From contig OW203763.1 in NCBI GenBank assembly GCA_934045905.1, forward strand, positions 21,875,108 to 21,939,107: a DNA stretch of 64,000 bases, written 5' to 3'. Both the position numbers and the translations under genes were made by a program. The DNA comes from Leuctra nigra. Its lineage: Eukaryota; Arthropoda; Insecta; Plecoptera; Leuctridae. How positions within the stretch are numbered: position 1 is the stretch's first letter; each line of letters begins with the position of its first letter. A model generated the notes under the pieces. It made no database searches. It saw only the letters and a list, made by a program, of their open reading frames with translations, and had not been told where the DNA came from. Below are positions 26,201-37,110 of the stretch, piece by piece.

Positions 26201-27507
26201 TTTGCCTGACTGTGTCTGGCGCATCCGGCATTGGACTGAACTATGTGAACTCAGGGGACAATGTGCTGGCGTTGTCCTGCATCTTCATGGCTCTGTCGGG
26301 ATGCTGTGTGAGTGTCGTCACAAGCCAAGTCGTCGCCATCATTCCGACTCATCTTAGGTGACCAGCGACACTTTCGAGGTGTCTTTCAGATATTGTCAGA
26401 TAGCCGATATTTCTTAAACTGATAATACTTAAATGAAACATAACAAATATAACTTATCAAAAGTAATGAAACGAAATAAGTTTCCAGTGCAATGAAACTC
26501 AACTTAAACCTGGAAAACCAAAATTAGTATCAAATGATAATTTTTCTCGTATTACAAATGCGAAATTTCGTCTTGTTTGTTGTAAAAGTTCAAATTTAAT
26601 TATTTTACTTGTTTTAAATAATCGTTTATGGCCCGGAAGAACCGAAGTTAAATTGTGCTGGATTAACTAACTTTTGGATTAAATTCAATTGTTTCACTCA
26701 TTTTGAGGTATCTGATTGGCTGTGCCGCCAATTTAGTCCAATATTTAGTTAATCCGGCTCAGATTAACTTTGGTTATACCGGCCCTTAGTAATCAAATTT
26801 AATTCAAAGTAAATCAAACTAATGCTAGATACTGTTCTGAGGAGTTTATGATAATTTCACTTGTGTTTAAGAAGAGACAGATGAAACAAATGCTAAAAAT
26901 TATATTTTAAGTTTTATCCTTTCTTTCTGAGATAACGAAAACAATATGATTCTACGAATGTCGTGCAAAGGAAACATTAGAGGCGAAGTTCTAAAACGAG
27001 AAAGCACAATTCTCTGTAAAAAGAAATGAATTATATAAAAGCATGCAGCTCCACACAAAATTTCCCATACGAACAATTCGTTATTTAACTTCAAAAGATA
27101 TCATATATCATCCTCACAACACATGTGCATGTCTTAAAAGTCTTCACAGAGTTTCATCATAATGACGTTCTAATTGCAGAGCAATGGCAGTGTGTATTGC
27201 ACTAATGATGGGTCGTGTAGGCGCGGTCACGGGAAGTGTTGTCGTCGGCTTTTTATTGGAATTGAGCTGCCAGTCAATGTTCTTTGTGTTGGGTGGAACA
27301 ATACTTGGTAAATATGACAACACATTTGCATTCATTGAGTTTAATTAAAACACAATTACGTCGGAGCTTTATTTAATTGAAATTTTTCTTTCAGGCTGTG
27401 CTTTTCTCTCGCTTTTCATTCCGAATGTACAATCAAGAGAAGGCGTTGGACAAAACGATATAAATTTGGTTGATGATAAAATTGTCGAAAGTGGTACAAA
27501 AATGTAA
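17213..27507 (+). CDS. SV2-like MFS transporter, copy 2
   Basis: Eleven coding exons: 17213-17237, 17605-17679, 17780-17941, 18977-19139, 19897-20018, 20540-20781, 22772-22968, 23761-24077, 26198-26357, 27180-27307, 27395-27507. They total 1,704 bases, 567 residues plus TAA. Exon lengths 25, 162, 163, 160 and 128 equal those of copy 1. It is a 12-span major facilitator of the SV2/SLC22-like group with unknown substrate. Motifs: GHGKFHHILL at span 1, MFS loop GFLADTKGRR (97-106), YLGEFHSEATRTR, ESPKF (229-233), IPTHLRAMAV. The loop between spans 7 and 8 is about 31 residues shorter than in copy 1 and keeps one obvious sequon (NRS). The C-tail is longer and hydrophilic. Introns hold a non-LTR retrotransposon 3' fragment, LTR-like debris, two MITEs and a perfect hairpin. 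An alternative initiator Met cannot be excluded for the poorly conserved first exon. Confidence 0.9.
17340..17415. repeat. Perfect 35-bp inverted repeat (hairpin)
   Basis: Arms 17340-17374 and 17381-17415 are exact reverse complements with a 6-base loop, TATTAA. The stem begins TTAAACATTTTG. It lies in the first intron of transporter copy 2. It could be a tiny palindromic insertion, a recent palindrome-forming replication event, or a hairpin RNA; the perfect pairing is atypical of a conserved microRNA precursor. Confidence 0.9.
18560..18805 (+). repeat. Dispersed repeat copy split by a small MITE
   Basis: Ends match a family seen at least three more times in the window. It starts GAGCAGAGACTTACAAACGC and finishes AACGCGTTACACAGAGTG. 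Between these halves, about 18603-18748, sits an inverted-repeat insert whose arms carry ACTTGAAATC and TTTTGAAAACGTTTGCGTTT, mirrored near 18712-18746. The nesting shows that the MITE came later. Confidence 0.6.
20866..21640 (+). mobile_element. LTR retrotransposon debris (LTR ends and primer sites)
   Basis: Two places look like an LTR end followed by a primer-binding site: GCGTCACA then AATGGTGGCC near 21470, and CCCACAACA then AATGGTGGCAG near 21610. Each is preceded by AAATAAAG. A third similar LTR scrap, TCGTGTAAATAAAACTGG, lies near 21894. No gag or pol frame remains. The call rests on these short signals and is tentative. Confidence 0.3.
21960..22745 (+). mobile_element. Non-LTR retrotransposon 3' fragment
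   Basis: One open frame from about 21965 to 22609 matches the C-terminal end of the reverse transcriptase protein of jockey/CR1-type LINEs. It reads SKLNWQEQV, then KTLIRPILDYGSAIWDP, LEKAQRMAVRRV, LKWEKLEERR and LLRTIREWNNL. The stop is at 22607-22609. A short untranslated tail with CCACCGGGGAAACCC ends in a degenerate AAATGAAATG repeat, typical of a LINE 3' end. The 5' part (endonuclease and RT core) is missing, as in 5'-truncated insertions. The remaining frame is intact, so the insertion is fairly young. Confidence 0.88.
24496..24575. mobile_element. Relic of the foldback MITE family seen at 62.3 kb
   Basis: GTGCAGAA, then GACTTGGCTGGTATTCTT, then ACACGGACTG follow the same order and spacing as the right arm of the 62322-62725 element. 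The left arm was not found. The copy sits in an intron of transporter copy 2. Confidence 0.6.
26629..26787. mobile_element. Small foldback MITE
   Basis: The left part reads GGCCCGGAAGAACCGAAGTT then CTGGATTAACTAA. The right part mirrors it as TTAGTTAATCCGG then AACTTTGGTTATACCGGCCC. The middle contains ATTGGCTGTGCC. A related but worn copy with the same ATTGGCTGTGGC core lies near 18135-18250. It sits in an intron of transporter copy 2. Confidence 0.7.
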
Positions 27508-27578
27508 TTTAATATATATTATATTATTTATTTATTGGCCATGTGAGACGAACTTCTATTATAAAATCATACAAATAC

Positions 27579-27584
27579 AATAAA
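27579..27584 (+). terminator. Polyadenylation signal of transporter copy 2
   Basis: AATAAA lies 72 bases after the TAA stop of copy 2, in an AT-rich 3' region. This is the usual distance for a short 3' UTR. Confidence 0.6.
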
Positions 27585-28961
27585 AAATAATACAATGGAT
27601 TTAAAAGAACATAAGTATAATTATATTATTTTTAAAAACGAAATATTATAACAAAGTTATGACAATGGTACTATTGGTTACTGACCTACTGCTGAAGAAG
27701 TGATGGTTTCCACCATCAGTCTAGAAAACAAGAACAATCCGGACACGAAGAGACCTGGGAAGTGTAGATCCGTTTTCTCAGTTGTAAGAAAGTTATAGAA
27801 AGAGATCTCAAGAGATTTTAGAATCCTCGGATCTTCTGGTTTCCATAGTATTAGAAAATGCAAAAAGAGGAAAAAATTGAACTTTTATATTTTTGATCAC
27901 ATCGAAGGATTTAGAAAAATGTGGAACGTATATTTTTAACACCACCAAATGGTCAAAGCTTCCCTTCCTTCAAGCTGACAAGATGACAAGATGCTTGATG
28001 AAAACATCAAGTATTCCCAAGGGAGCTCCGTTGTCACCAGCTGTTTATATGCTAACCTATAGTGAACTAGACGAACTAACCGCAAATGAGACTACTAATT
28101 TCTATGGGTCCAACTTTAGAAGATAATTAGATCAATTTAACCGTCATGGGACATGACGCAGATCAATCAACAAGCTACGAGTAATTATCTTGCTCTACGC
28201 CAGCCAACATGGCCAGACTCACTTTCCCAAACAAATCAGTTGTCAGTTGCAATCAGTGACGTCGGAACCGGGGGGGGGGGGGGGGGGGGGCAAAGGACAC
28301 ATGTGCCCCCCTCATACGTCTGAAGGGGGAGCAAGAGTATGACTAAAGTTCATTCACGATTAGAATTGCAAGTCGTAATGGCGGCGTGTACTACCGTAGT
28401 CAAGTGAACGTATACCTAAACATGTAAATATCAATATAATAATCAAAAAATGTGTATAATACGGCTGTAGATAAAAATAAATCAATTTTATTGAATTTTT
28501 ATAATATTTACTACTATTAAAAATTGTGTATTTGACATAATTTATACAATTTCAATAATACAAAGAAGAAAGTCTTGCCATTGACAGAGCAGTGTTCAAG
28601 TGACTGACCAATGAACGACGTGATCGACTAAAACGTCAGTGATATTCTTATCGTGAACGACCTTTAGCTGGCCATGTGGTCCCATTGAACACAACAAGCA
28701 TAGAACAAGCGGCTGTGATGTCGCTCTCGTGTCGCATGTCTTAATCTCCCGCCAGAACAGAATTCAAATATTCGACAATGCGCTATCATCACTAGCAGCG
28801 GCAAGTTTGAGAAGCTCGTTCAAACCTGGCGGCAATTGTGTGAATTAAATTTAAATACCTGCGCAAAGCTCCAAAAGCGTACTTTTCGAAATTCCGTGGG
28901 TCACCGGAAGTAAGCAGGAGCAGGAAGTACGTCGGAGCAAATCTACGGAAAATTCGACGGA
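27585..28961. other. Spacer with hAT-like G-tract, no gene seen
   Basis: CAGTGACGTCGGAACC at 28254 runs into a 21-base G tract (28270-28290) and then into GTGCCCCCC, the arrangement seen at 6241 and 14414. A 77-codon plus-strand open frame at 27893-28126 has no recognisable family and no splice partners. Confidence 0.45.
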
Positions 28962-30122
28962 CCAGCACTGCGATCGTATAACTTTGCTAGACAAACGATC
29001 GACAACTCTTATGAGAGTTTAGCATTGACTCGACTTAGTAGTCGATCGACTATGACGAGTCAATGTTATTCTCCCATAAGAGATGTCGATCGACTGTTGA
29101 CAAAAGTTACACAATCCCTTTGCAGATCCTGCACTGCGATCGTATAACTTTGCAATACAAACGATCGACAACTCTTATGAGAGTTTAGCATTGACTCGAC
29201 TTAGTAGTCGATCGACTATGACGAGTCAATGTTATTCTCCCATAAGAGATGTCGATCGACTGTTGACAAAAGTTACACAATCCCTTTGCAGATCCTGCAC
29301 TGCGATCGTATAACTTTGCAATACAAACGATCGACAACTCTTATGAGAGTTTAGCATTGACTCGACTTAGTAGTCGATCGACTATGACGTGTCAATGTTA
29401 TTCTCCCATAATAGTTGTGGATCGACTGTTGACAAAAGTTACACAATCCCTTTGCAGATCCTGCACTGCGATCGTATAACTTTGCTAGACAAACGATCGA
29501 CAACTCTTATGAGAGATTAGCATTGACTCGACTTTGTAGTCGATCGACTATGACGAGTCAATGTTATTCTCCCATAAGAGATGTCGATCGACTGTTGACA
29601 AAAGTTACACAATCCCTTTGCAGATCCTGCACTGCGATCGTATAACTTTGCAATACAAACGATCGACAACTCTTATGAGAGATTAGCATTGACTCGACTT
29701 TGTAGTCGATCGACTATGACGTGTCAATGTTATTCTCCCATAATAGTTGTGGATCGACTGTTGACAAAAGTTACACAATCCCTTTGCAGATCCTGCACTG
29801 CGATCGTAAAACTTTGCTAGACAAACGATCGACAACTCTTATGAGAGTTGAGCATTGACTCGACTTAGTAGTCGATCGACTATGACGTGTCAATGTTATT
29901 CTCCCATAATAGTTGTGGATCGACTGTTGACAAAAGTTACACAATCCCTTTGCAGATCCTGCACTGCGATCGGATAACTTTGCAATACAAACGATCGACA
30001 ACTCTTATGAGAGATTAGCATTGACTCGACTTTGTAGTCGATCGACTATGACGTGTCAATGTTATTCTCCCATAAGAGTTGTCGATCGACTGTTGACAGA
30101 AGTTATACGATCCCAGTGCTGG
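28962..30122. repeat. 166-bp palindromic satellite, seven units, inverted ends
   Basis: The word CGATCG after CACTG recurs at 28971, 29137, 29303, 29469, 29635, 29801 and 29967, exactly 166 bases apart each time. Each unit is itself a long imperfect palindrome centred on AGTCGATCGACT, flanked by TTGACTCG / CGAGTCAA and then by GATCGACAACTCTTATGAG / CATAAGAG...CGATC. Units come in two types (GCTAGACAAACG or GCAATACAAACG). The outer ends are inverted: 28962 starts CCAGCACTGCGATCGTATAA and the right end at 30122 is its reverse complement with one mismatch over 23 bases. CAGCACTG/CAGTGCTG resembles a hAT terminus, but no 8-bp target duplication is visible. Confidence 0.9.
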
Positions 30123-30559
30123 GCCGCCTTCATTTAGCATTGTTATTATGGGAGTGACGTCACAATGCACAGACCGTTTCCAATCCAAGCAAAAAACTAA
30201 AACGTTGGCCTTATTGGATCCGGTTACCGTACTTCAATCAAGAAACCTACTCGTATTCTCCTAGTTGTCATTCTTCGAAATGTTCATAGTATAGTCAAGT
30301 ATTCAGGGGAAATCGACTAAGCCACAACCTGTATCATTAAAATATCATCAATCTGAATCTCAAGTTAATATTTTACTTCCTCAGTCAACAATTACCCATA
30401 TAGAAAAGTTACGTTACCAACTGATGACATTTACTTAACCAATAGATGACATTCAGAAAATTACGTGACCAAGTAGTGTCCAACAGATGACTGGTGATGA
30501 CCAACTGTTTTAGCTGACCATTTTAAGGTAACCAATAGGTTACCATCTGGGTACCATCT

Positions 30560-31300
30560 AATGACAAATTAGGGACAATTTTGGTTCGCGGTGGTTAACT
30601 GTTTGTTACGAGTCATGTATGTTACCAAGTCGTAACCATGCACGACCGACATGTGACCAACTGGGTACACATTTGGTTGCCGGTGGTAACCTCTTAGTCA
30701 TGAGCACTTGTTAGTTACCAAGTCGTAACCATGCGCGACCGACAAGTGACCAACTGGATACACATTTGGTTGCCGGTGGTAACCTCTTAGTCATGAGCAC
30801 TTGTTAGTTACCAAGAGGTGACATTGGACGACCGACAAGTGACCAACTGGGTACACATTTGGTTGCCGGTGGTAACCTCTTAGTCATGAGCACTTGTTAG
30901 TTACCAAGAGGTGACATTGGACGACCGACATGTGACCAACTAGATACACATTTGGTTGCCGGTGGTAACCTCTTGGTCACGAGCACTTGTTAGTTACCAA
31001 GACGTGACATTGGACGACCGACAAGTGACCAACTGGGTACAAATTTGGTTGCCGGTGGTAACCTCTTAGTCATGAGCACTTGTTAGGTACCAAGACGTGA
31101 CATTGGACGACCGACAAGTGACCAACTGGGTACACATTTGGTTGCCGGTGGTAGCCTCTTAGTCATGAGTACTTGTTAGTTACCAAGAGGTGACATTGGA
31201 CGACCGACAAGTGACCAACTGGGTACACATTTGGTTGCCGGTGGTAACCTCTAAGTCATTAGCACTTGTTAGTTACCAAGCGTGACTATAACGATAACAC
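30560..31300 (+). repeat. 93-bp tandem repeat, about eight units
   Basis: CGACCGAC recurs at 30643, 30736, 30829, 30922, 31015, 31108 and 31201, exactly 93 bases apart. Each unit carries GTGACCAACTGGGTACACAT, TTGCCGGTGGTAACCTCTTA and GTTAGTTACCAAGAGGTGAC, so several GTNACC words per unit. Units are nearly identical in the middle and decay at both edges. It lies just inside the left end of the 8-kb element. Confidence 0.92.
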
Positions 31301-32399
31301 ATGACCATTTGGAGACGAATTTTGGTTTCCGGTGACCAAGACGTTACTAAGACTGACAATCTAGTGACCAACTTGTTGAAAAACGAATATTTTCGTTATA
31401 TTCGTTTCAGCTTCAATGTCGGGGAAAGTTACATATTGTTAGGAGGACTTCAAATAAGAATATTTTCTTGAGATATAATTGTGTTTTTCCTGTTAATTTT
31501 GCAAACCTAGCGTTGCAATAGTACAATTTGGATGCGGAATTGAATACATGAATCCGAATCTGAAGTCAGATTTAAAAAATATGAAAACAGACAAGAAATA
31601 AATGCAATAAACTGTAGTGTGAGAGCCTTTAGGTCGATAAGGGCCATATTCATATAGATATTTAGGGTATAAGGAACCTTATGACTTTCAGATTCCACTG
31701 TGTGGAATCGGTTTTAACATTACATTATAACTGTAATAATGTACACAAGTACCTACATTTTAATTAACTGAATATTATGATACGGATTATTAGTGCAGTT
31801 AATTCAAAACGCGTCTCGGTTTTCTGAAAACCGAGACAATTACAAATAATTTACAATAATCTATGCCCAGTTGACACACATAGGTACCAGAAAACAAGTA
31901 GGTCACAAGTAGTACAAGTAGTAGTAAGAATTCTGGATTTTTACAGTAATCCAGTCGATACCTCTGTATACAAATGAAAATCAAATTACGGGACGAGAAA
32001 CTTTTAAACTGATAAAATTCAAAATGGTACACACAATTATCTAAGTAAATACAACAAAATGATTGCTATTTTATTTATTCCGTTGATAAACTTGAAAGTT
32101 TATAGTCATTGTGAAATCTAAAATATGTATTTTATTAGATGGAGTAGAATTAGAAACCATAGTTATACCGTGTTCTACTCTTCCCTTGTAACGCTTTTAA
32201 TTTTTCCCGCCCTACGCGCTTACCAACTCGCTACCATGCTCGACCAACACGTGACCAAGCGCAGACAAATTTTGTTGCAAGTGGTAATCTATCTGTCACT
32301 AAACCTTGCTAGTTACCAAGTCGTAACCACACATGACCGACAAGTGACCGTTTGGTGACCAATTTTGTTGCCGGACGTTACCAAGTCGTGACATCCGAA

Positions 32400-32724
32400 A
32401 AACCGTTAGATTTTACAGCGACTTCGCGGCGCCAGGGTTCGTTTTAGCGTTCGTACAAATCGACTCGACTCGACACAACAAGACGTGTTACGCTGGACGG
32501 AAGGATTATTTCGTTTCATATTTGTGTTTATTTCAATCATCCGTATACTACACTAAGTTTTTATTAGTGATTTAAGTAGAGAGAGCATCCTCGTGTGCTA
32601 TTTATCGGTTTTTAGTTGAAAATGTAACTGTAGCCTCTATAACAAAAGAATTCCCAGTTTAAAAACGACCGGCAAGATACTGACAGCAAAACGCAACACG
32701 GATTCAACGAAAAGTCTTGGAAGT
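32400..32724 (+). promoter_or_regulatory. GC-rich promoter and leader-exon candidate
   Basis: Within AT-rich DNA, 32410-32520 is markedly richer in CpG (CTTCGCGGCGCC, GTTCGTACAAATCGACTCG). It is followed by about 200 bases ending in CTTGGAA and a strong GTAAGT donor at 32725. This looks like a promoter with an untranslated first exon for the candidate gene in the 8-kb element. No TATA box is evident. Confidence 0.3.
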
Positions 32725-33630
32725 AAGTAAGTTCTACTTCTCTACTTCTCTATCTATAGTCTACTTATCTACAAACATATTTTTATTTTATTATCTATAG
32801 CTTATCTAGCTTTTATTTTCTACATTATTAGTCTAAGGTACTATCTTGTCGAAATATTTTGAAAGCTTAGTGAAATTAGTGATGATGCACAGAAATATCA
32901 CCCATCACTGACGAAGTCTCAAATAATTATGCAAAAACTAAACTACCTATAGCCTCAGGTTTGTCAATTTGAGTACAGATTAGAGGTTGACAGTTGTAGT
33001 AACTTCTGACTTGAGGTAGTATATTATCAAATTCTACTGTCTAGTAGGTAGAGTAGGTACTACTACCAATTTTAAAGAATCATAAGATTAGTGTGTAGGT
33101 AGTAATATGCAAACTATTGCAGGAATGGATGTGCAAGAGACCTGAACTAGGGCTCGAACCAGGACCTCTTGCTTGCTTTTTGGGTGTTTACAAATGTTCC
33201 TAGTTCTTTAAGTCATCGGGCATAATGAGAGATCCCGGTTTGATCCATGGAGGCTGGAATGTGTTCCGCCTTCCCCCCCCCCCCCCCCCCCCCAACCATA
33301 ACCACTCTGGATGCTAGGTAGAGTAAATATATTTCTTGTAGTGTTAACTTAAAGTCGTATTTTTTTAAATGAAAGTGTACCTATACCTACCTAAAAAATC
33401 TTATGTTTTTCCAGCTGTCAAAAAGCAAAAACTGTATTGCGAGGCACGCTGTAATTTGTGCCCCCCCCCCCCCCCCCCCCCCGCCCCCCAAATTCAATTG
33501 TTTGATTTATGATGCATTTTTTACATTCTGTTTAATAATTGTCTAACTTTTTCATACCTTTCAGAACCTGAAGCCGAGTCAAGCCAATTCATGTGATTAT
33601 TTTCTCTTTGAAATAAAATCATGAGAGAGG

Positions 33631-36600
33631 ATGCTCAGAAAGTACATAACCGATGTGGCGATATTCTCCGGTATCACCATCGCTGATGTCTCAACGAGCT
33701 GTCACTACTCGAGCAATCTAAGGTTGGTACGACCATCAGTTACTTAGCGACAAAGCAACAGTAATTTTACCTATAGTCCGTCCCACCCTCACCTTGGCAG
33801 TAGAATGATGTTTTACTATTATAACATAGGTATAAAGTATTTGTATTTGTATTTGTTTATTTGTAACCTTTGACCCTCTTCCGAGGAAATTGGTACATTC
33901 ATGTTATATATTCTATATATATTTTTAAAATTGCACATACGTAGTTCTTTATTCGACTGGATAGGAAGGACAGTTTTAAGTGCTGTATGAGTTACTCCAC
34001 ATTAGGAATGTTCAAAATACTAATTATTTTTCTGATATATTTCACTACAATAATAGGGTGGGACGGACTACGCATAGGTGGCACTGAGTGGTTATGAACT
34101 ATTAATTTAATTTAATTCTATAATTTTATAGATTTTGTGAGAAGAGAGTATAGCTGCTCAATTAGTCATTCCTAAATTTACCTTTTTTGGTGCTTGTGAT
34201 ACAATTATGTTTCATACCTACCTACTACCTAATTGTATTGCAAGCACCAACCAAAGTGCTCAGAGTGTTTCCTAATTTATTATACCTAGTGCTTTTTTTT
34301 ATTTTTATTGCAGTATTTGATTCATATCGCCTCCACCAAACTGAAACCGCTGTCAAGAAAATCTGCAAGAAAATTACAAACTACTTTCTTCATGGGCTCT
34401 TCAAACATTATGTCGTCCCCTCTAACAAATGCGCTATGAATGCTGACCCAGAGAGCCAGGATCCTACAGTGCTGAAAGAGATTATGGGTATGTATATATT
34501 TGTTTTTTAACGTTAAGTTTTTCTTTGAAGAGAAAATTTATTAAACACCCCTAGTTGAGGCATTTGAATTTGAAATCTGGTTCCACATTTTTCCAAAATC
34601 ATCATGTGCTTCACGACCAGTTGTGTAAGAAGGACTAAAATGTTGGGAATGTTAGGAGAACCAACAAGAATCTACAATGGAATGAAATGGGATCATGGAA
34701 TGTAATATGCAAATATGCCATCTAGAAACTTCACTATAGGTACCTACCTAATGGTTAATTCGATTCAAACATCTCCGATGTATAGCTGCTACTTGATTTA
34801 CTATACACAGATATTTATTTGCATTACACAATCTATGCCAATTCTATAGATTCACAAATAGAAATTGTATTTGTGTTAGTCCATAAAAAAAACTTTAAAA
34901 GAACCGCATTCGTTTAAACGAAGTTTCAACTTGATCAGAGAACCGGTGGACAGTGACTTATGTCAGGACATAAAGCACTGAAAGTTGTCAAAAGTGCCTT
35001 AAGTTTTAAGAGTAATGTACAGCTTTCTATTTTATAAAGAAGTGCCTATAGTCTATAACTAATTAAGCGAGTGGAGCGAGCGTCTTTATTTGAAACTCGG
35101 TATCGAGTCTCTTTTTTGTGTGTGTTCTTTTTGCATTACCACAACAGGCTACATGTCAAATGAAGACCAGTTCAATATTTTCACAAGAGACCCATTACGT
35201 ACCTACTATCCTGTTCTCTTAGCCATTGATTTCTAGCAGATTGTATTCTTGGTTTCAAGGGAAAATTGATTTACAGTTAGTTCATTAGTCTTTACTGATA
35301 GATAATCTGGTATAAATGTTTAGAGTTTAGATTTTGTTTCTGATGTGACTAGACTACTACCTACTACATATTCTATGAAGCAGTAAGGTATTTTTTCCAT
35401 TGATATTGAAATCTCGCTTATCGACATTTTCACAGAGCGTTTTCCGAGGATCAGAACTACTGCACATTATTATTAAATGAAATTTTATCAGGATTTTATA
35501 ACATTTTTGATTCTATGAAATATGGCTTTTCCTTATGACCTCGGGTAGGTTGATATGAATAAATACCAACTGCAAGATTAAAAGATTTTCCCCCTCTGGG
35601 ATTCGAACCCAGCTCCTCTGAATGTCCAGTTAATTGCTCTACCAACTGTTCTCAAGTGTTTTTTTCTCTATTTTTTCTCGAAACCCATTTGGAGTCGAAT
35701 CAAGAAATTTTAGATATTTTATCACTGCTATCGACGCAATTCGTGTCGGCTCTTCCCAAGGTCTGTAGAGCAGAAACGCTAACGCGTATCAATTCGTATG
35801 CAATACGAAGGCTCCCTACTACATACTACCTACTACATATTCTATGAAGCAGTAAGGTATTTTTTCCATTGATATTGAAATCTCGCTTATCGACATTTTC
35901 ACAGAGCGTTTTCCGAGGATCAGAACTACTGCACATTATTATTATACTGCTCATCAACGCGTTACAGAGAGTGTTTTCCTATTACCTATTTAAGTACCAT
36001 CAACCCCCCGGTTGTTTTTATCTCATGCTGATTAAAATTTCAATTCATTTCATCAACCCATGTTGCCTCTAATCGTTCCCAAATAAGTGTGTTGGTTGAA
36101 CAAGCAGCAAGTTCGACTGCACTTGAAAAAATTATCTTTGAAAATCTAAGTTTGTTAATTTATCTTATCCAGACCTCTTTAGTACAGTGGAGTAGTTGAC
36201 TTTTTTTTAACACTTTTTGCAAATTTGATTGTATTTTTGTTTATTTTTAGTCACATAACAGGCTGTTATTCTGATCCAAGTTGACTTCTTATATATAAAT
36301 AAATTTTGTTCCGATTTCTGCATCAATTTCTCACTGCTAATTCCTCATTGGCTGAAAAAAAATGTGGTCTGTAGGCTGTAGTCACATCATGATGTTGATC
36401 AAATTGAAATCTTTAAATCTTTCATTTATTGAGATTATACCTTGTAGACTGTAGGAAAACGCTCTGTGTAACGCGTTGATAAGCGATAGCATCCGTATTA
36501 CATGCGATTTGATATTCGTTTGCAAGTTTCTGCTCTACCTTGGAAGAACCGAATTGAAATGATTCAAAGAAGCAGTGATAAATATCTGAAATTTCCTCCA

Positions 36601-37110
36601 AGAAATTGTAGAACATTGTGTCCATAAAATGTCTATAACAAGTCTATAGTCTATAGAAACTATAGAAATGTCTATAGAAAATTGGAAAAAATAATGTTGG
36701 TCCCGATTACCATGCAAAATTGGAAGCTAATCGGGCAAATGGTTCTAGTTTTATTTTTTAATCGCGTGATCCTGTTCAAAAACTGTGTAAATGAGACCGC
36801 TCGTACGACATTAGACGTGCAACATTTCAGATCGATTGCTTGAAACGGTTTGATCTAGGCACTGCTGGCCTATGCACATACAGACCCATACAGGCAGCAG
36901 AAAAAAAGGAAGTGTTATAGAGTTAATGATTATCAGAAAAAAAATATACAAAAAAATGTATACTCATGGTTGTTGAAATCCAGTAGGTTGTGTAGCTTAC
37001 TGCTAAATTCGAAGAAAGCTAATTTTTTCCTTTTTTCAGCCTATCCTGTGGGAAACGCAATGACTCTGGATTATCTCTCGGATCTTACTACCGGATCATT
37101 AGCGGATTGA
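33631..37110 (+). CDS. Candidate spliced 94-codon gene inside the 8-kb element
   Basis: Proposed coding exons are 33631-33670, 34314-34487 and 37040-37110, with an untranslated first exon ending at 32724 and a second exon starting at 33566 after TTTCAG. The exon phases agree (1 and 1) and the joined frame ends at TGA 37108-37110. The middle exon is the firmest part: polypyrimidine-CAG acceptor, 58 open codons, GTATGT donor, with FDSYRLHQTETAVKKICKK and LFKHYVVPSNKC, then DPTVLKEIM. The C-terminal exon reads AYPVGNAMTLDYLSDLT. The order LF..., SNKC, DP.VLKEI faintly recalls the C-terminal half of BEN DNA-binding domains; this is a weak resemblance only. The first donor (CCGGTATCA) is poor, and an out-of-frame ATG sits 10 bases upstream of the chosen one. 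It lies between the GGTNACC arrays, so it may belong to the element. Confidence 0.3.
33774..34070. mobile_element. Nested 297-bp MITE
   Basis: TAGTCCGTCCCACCCT at 33774-33789 is mirrored exactly by AGGGTGGGACGGACTA at 34055-34070. If the outermost TA pairs are target duplications, the inverted repeat is 14 bases. Inside, 33846-33935 looks like the tail of a non-LTR element on the minus strand (a TTTGTAT repeat next to ACCCTCTTCCGAGGAAAT). It sits in an intron of the candidate gene. Confidence 0.75.
35355..35944. repeat. Identical 121-bp direct repeat, 469 bases apart
   Basis: 35355-35475 and 35824-35944 are identical, beginning TACTACCTACTACATATTC and ending GCACATTATTATTA. Exact identity implies a recent local duplication. 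The intervening DNA includes a tRNA-like segment and a copy of the AACGCGTT dispersed repeat. Confidence 0.85.
35590..35656 (-). repeat. tRNA-like segment (SINE head or tRNA fossil)
   Basis: On the minus strand GTTGGTAGAGCAATTAACTG is followed by GAGGAGCTGGGTTCGAATCC and CAGAGGGGG. These are good A-box (TGGTAGAGC) and B-box (GGTTCGAATCC) sequences with a closed T-stem. The 5' acceptor strand does not pair with the 3' end, so it is not an intact tRNA gene. A second B-box-like word (GGTTCGAGCCC, minus) occurs at 33150-33160. Confidence 0.5.
36440..36545 (-). repeat. Dispersed AACGCGTT repeat, minus-strand copy
   Basis: The minus strand reads GAGCAGAAACTTGCAAACG, then ATATCAAATCGCATG, then CAACGCGTTACACAGAG and CGTTTTCC. 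It shares these blocks in the same order with copies at 18560-18805, 35725-35985 and 49200-49262. Possibly the end of a Helitron-like or other non-coding element. Confidence 0.65.

Noticed and set aside
29771..30001. Minus-strand ORF of 76 codons
   Set aside because: It is the satellite unit read twice (the same peptide repeats with a 166-bp step).
28962..31300. CRISPR-like regular arrays
   Set aside because: Periods are 166 and 93 bp of continuous tandem sequence without unique spacers, in an intron-rich animal genome.
33121..33265. Two tRNA-like B-boxes facing each other
   Set aside because: GGTTCGAGCCC (minus) and GGTTTGATCC (plus) are present, but neither folds into a tRNA with the sequence around it.
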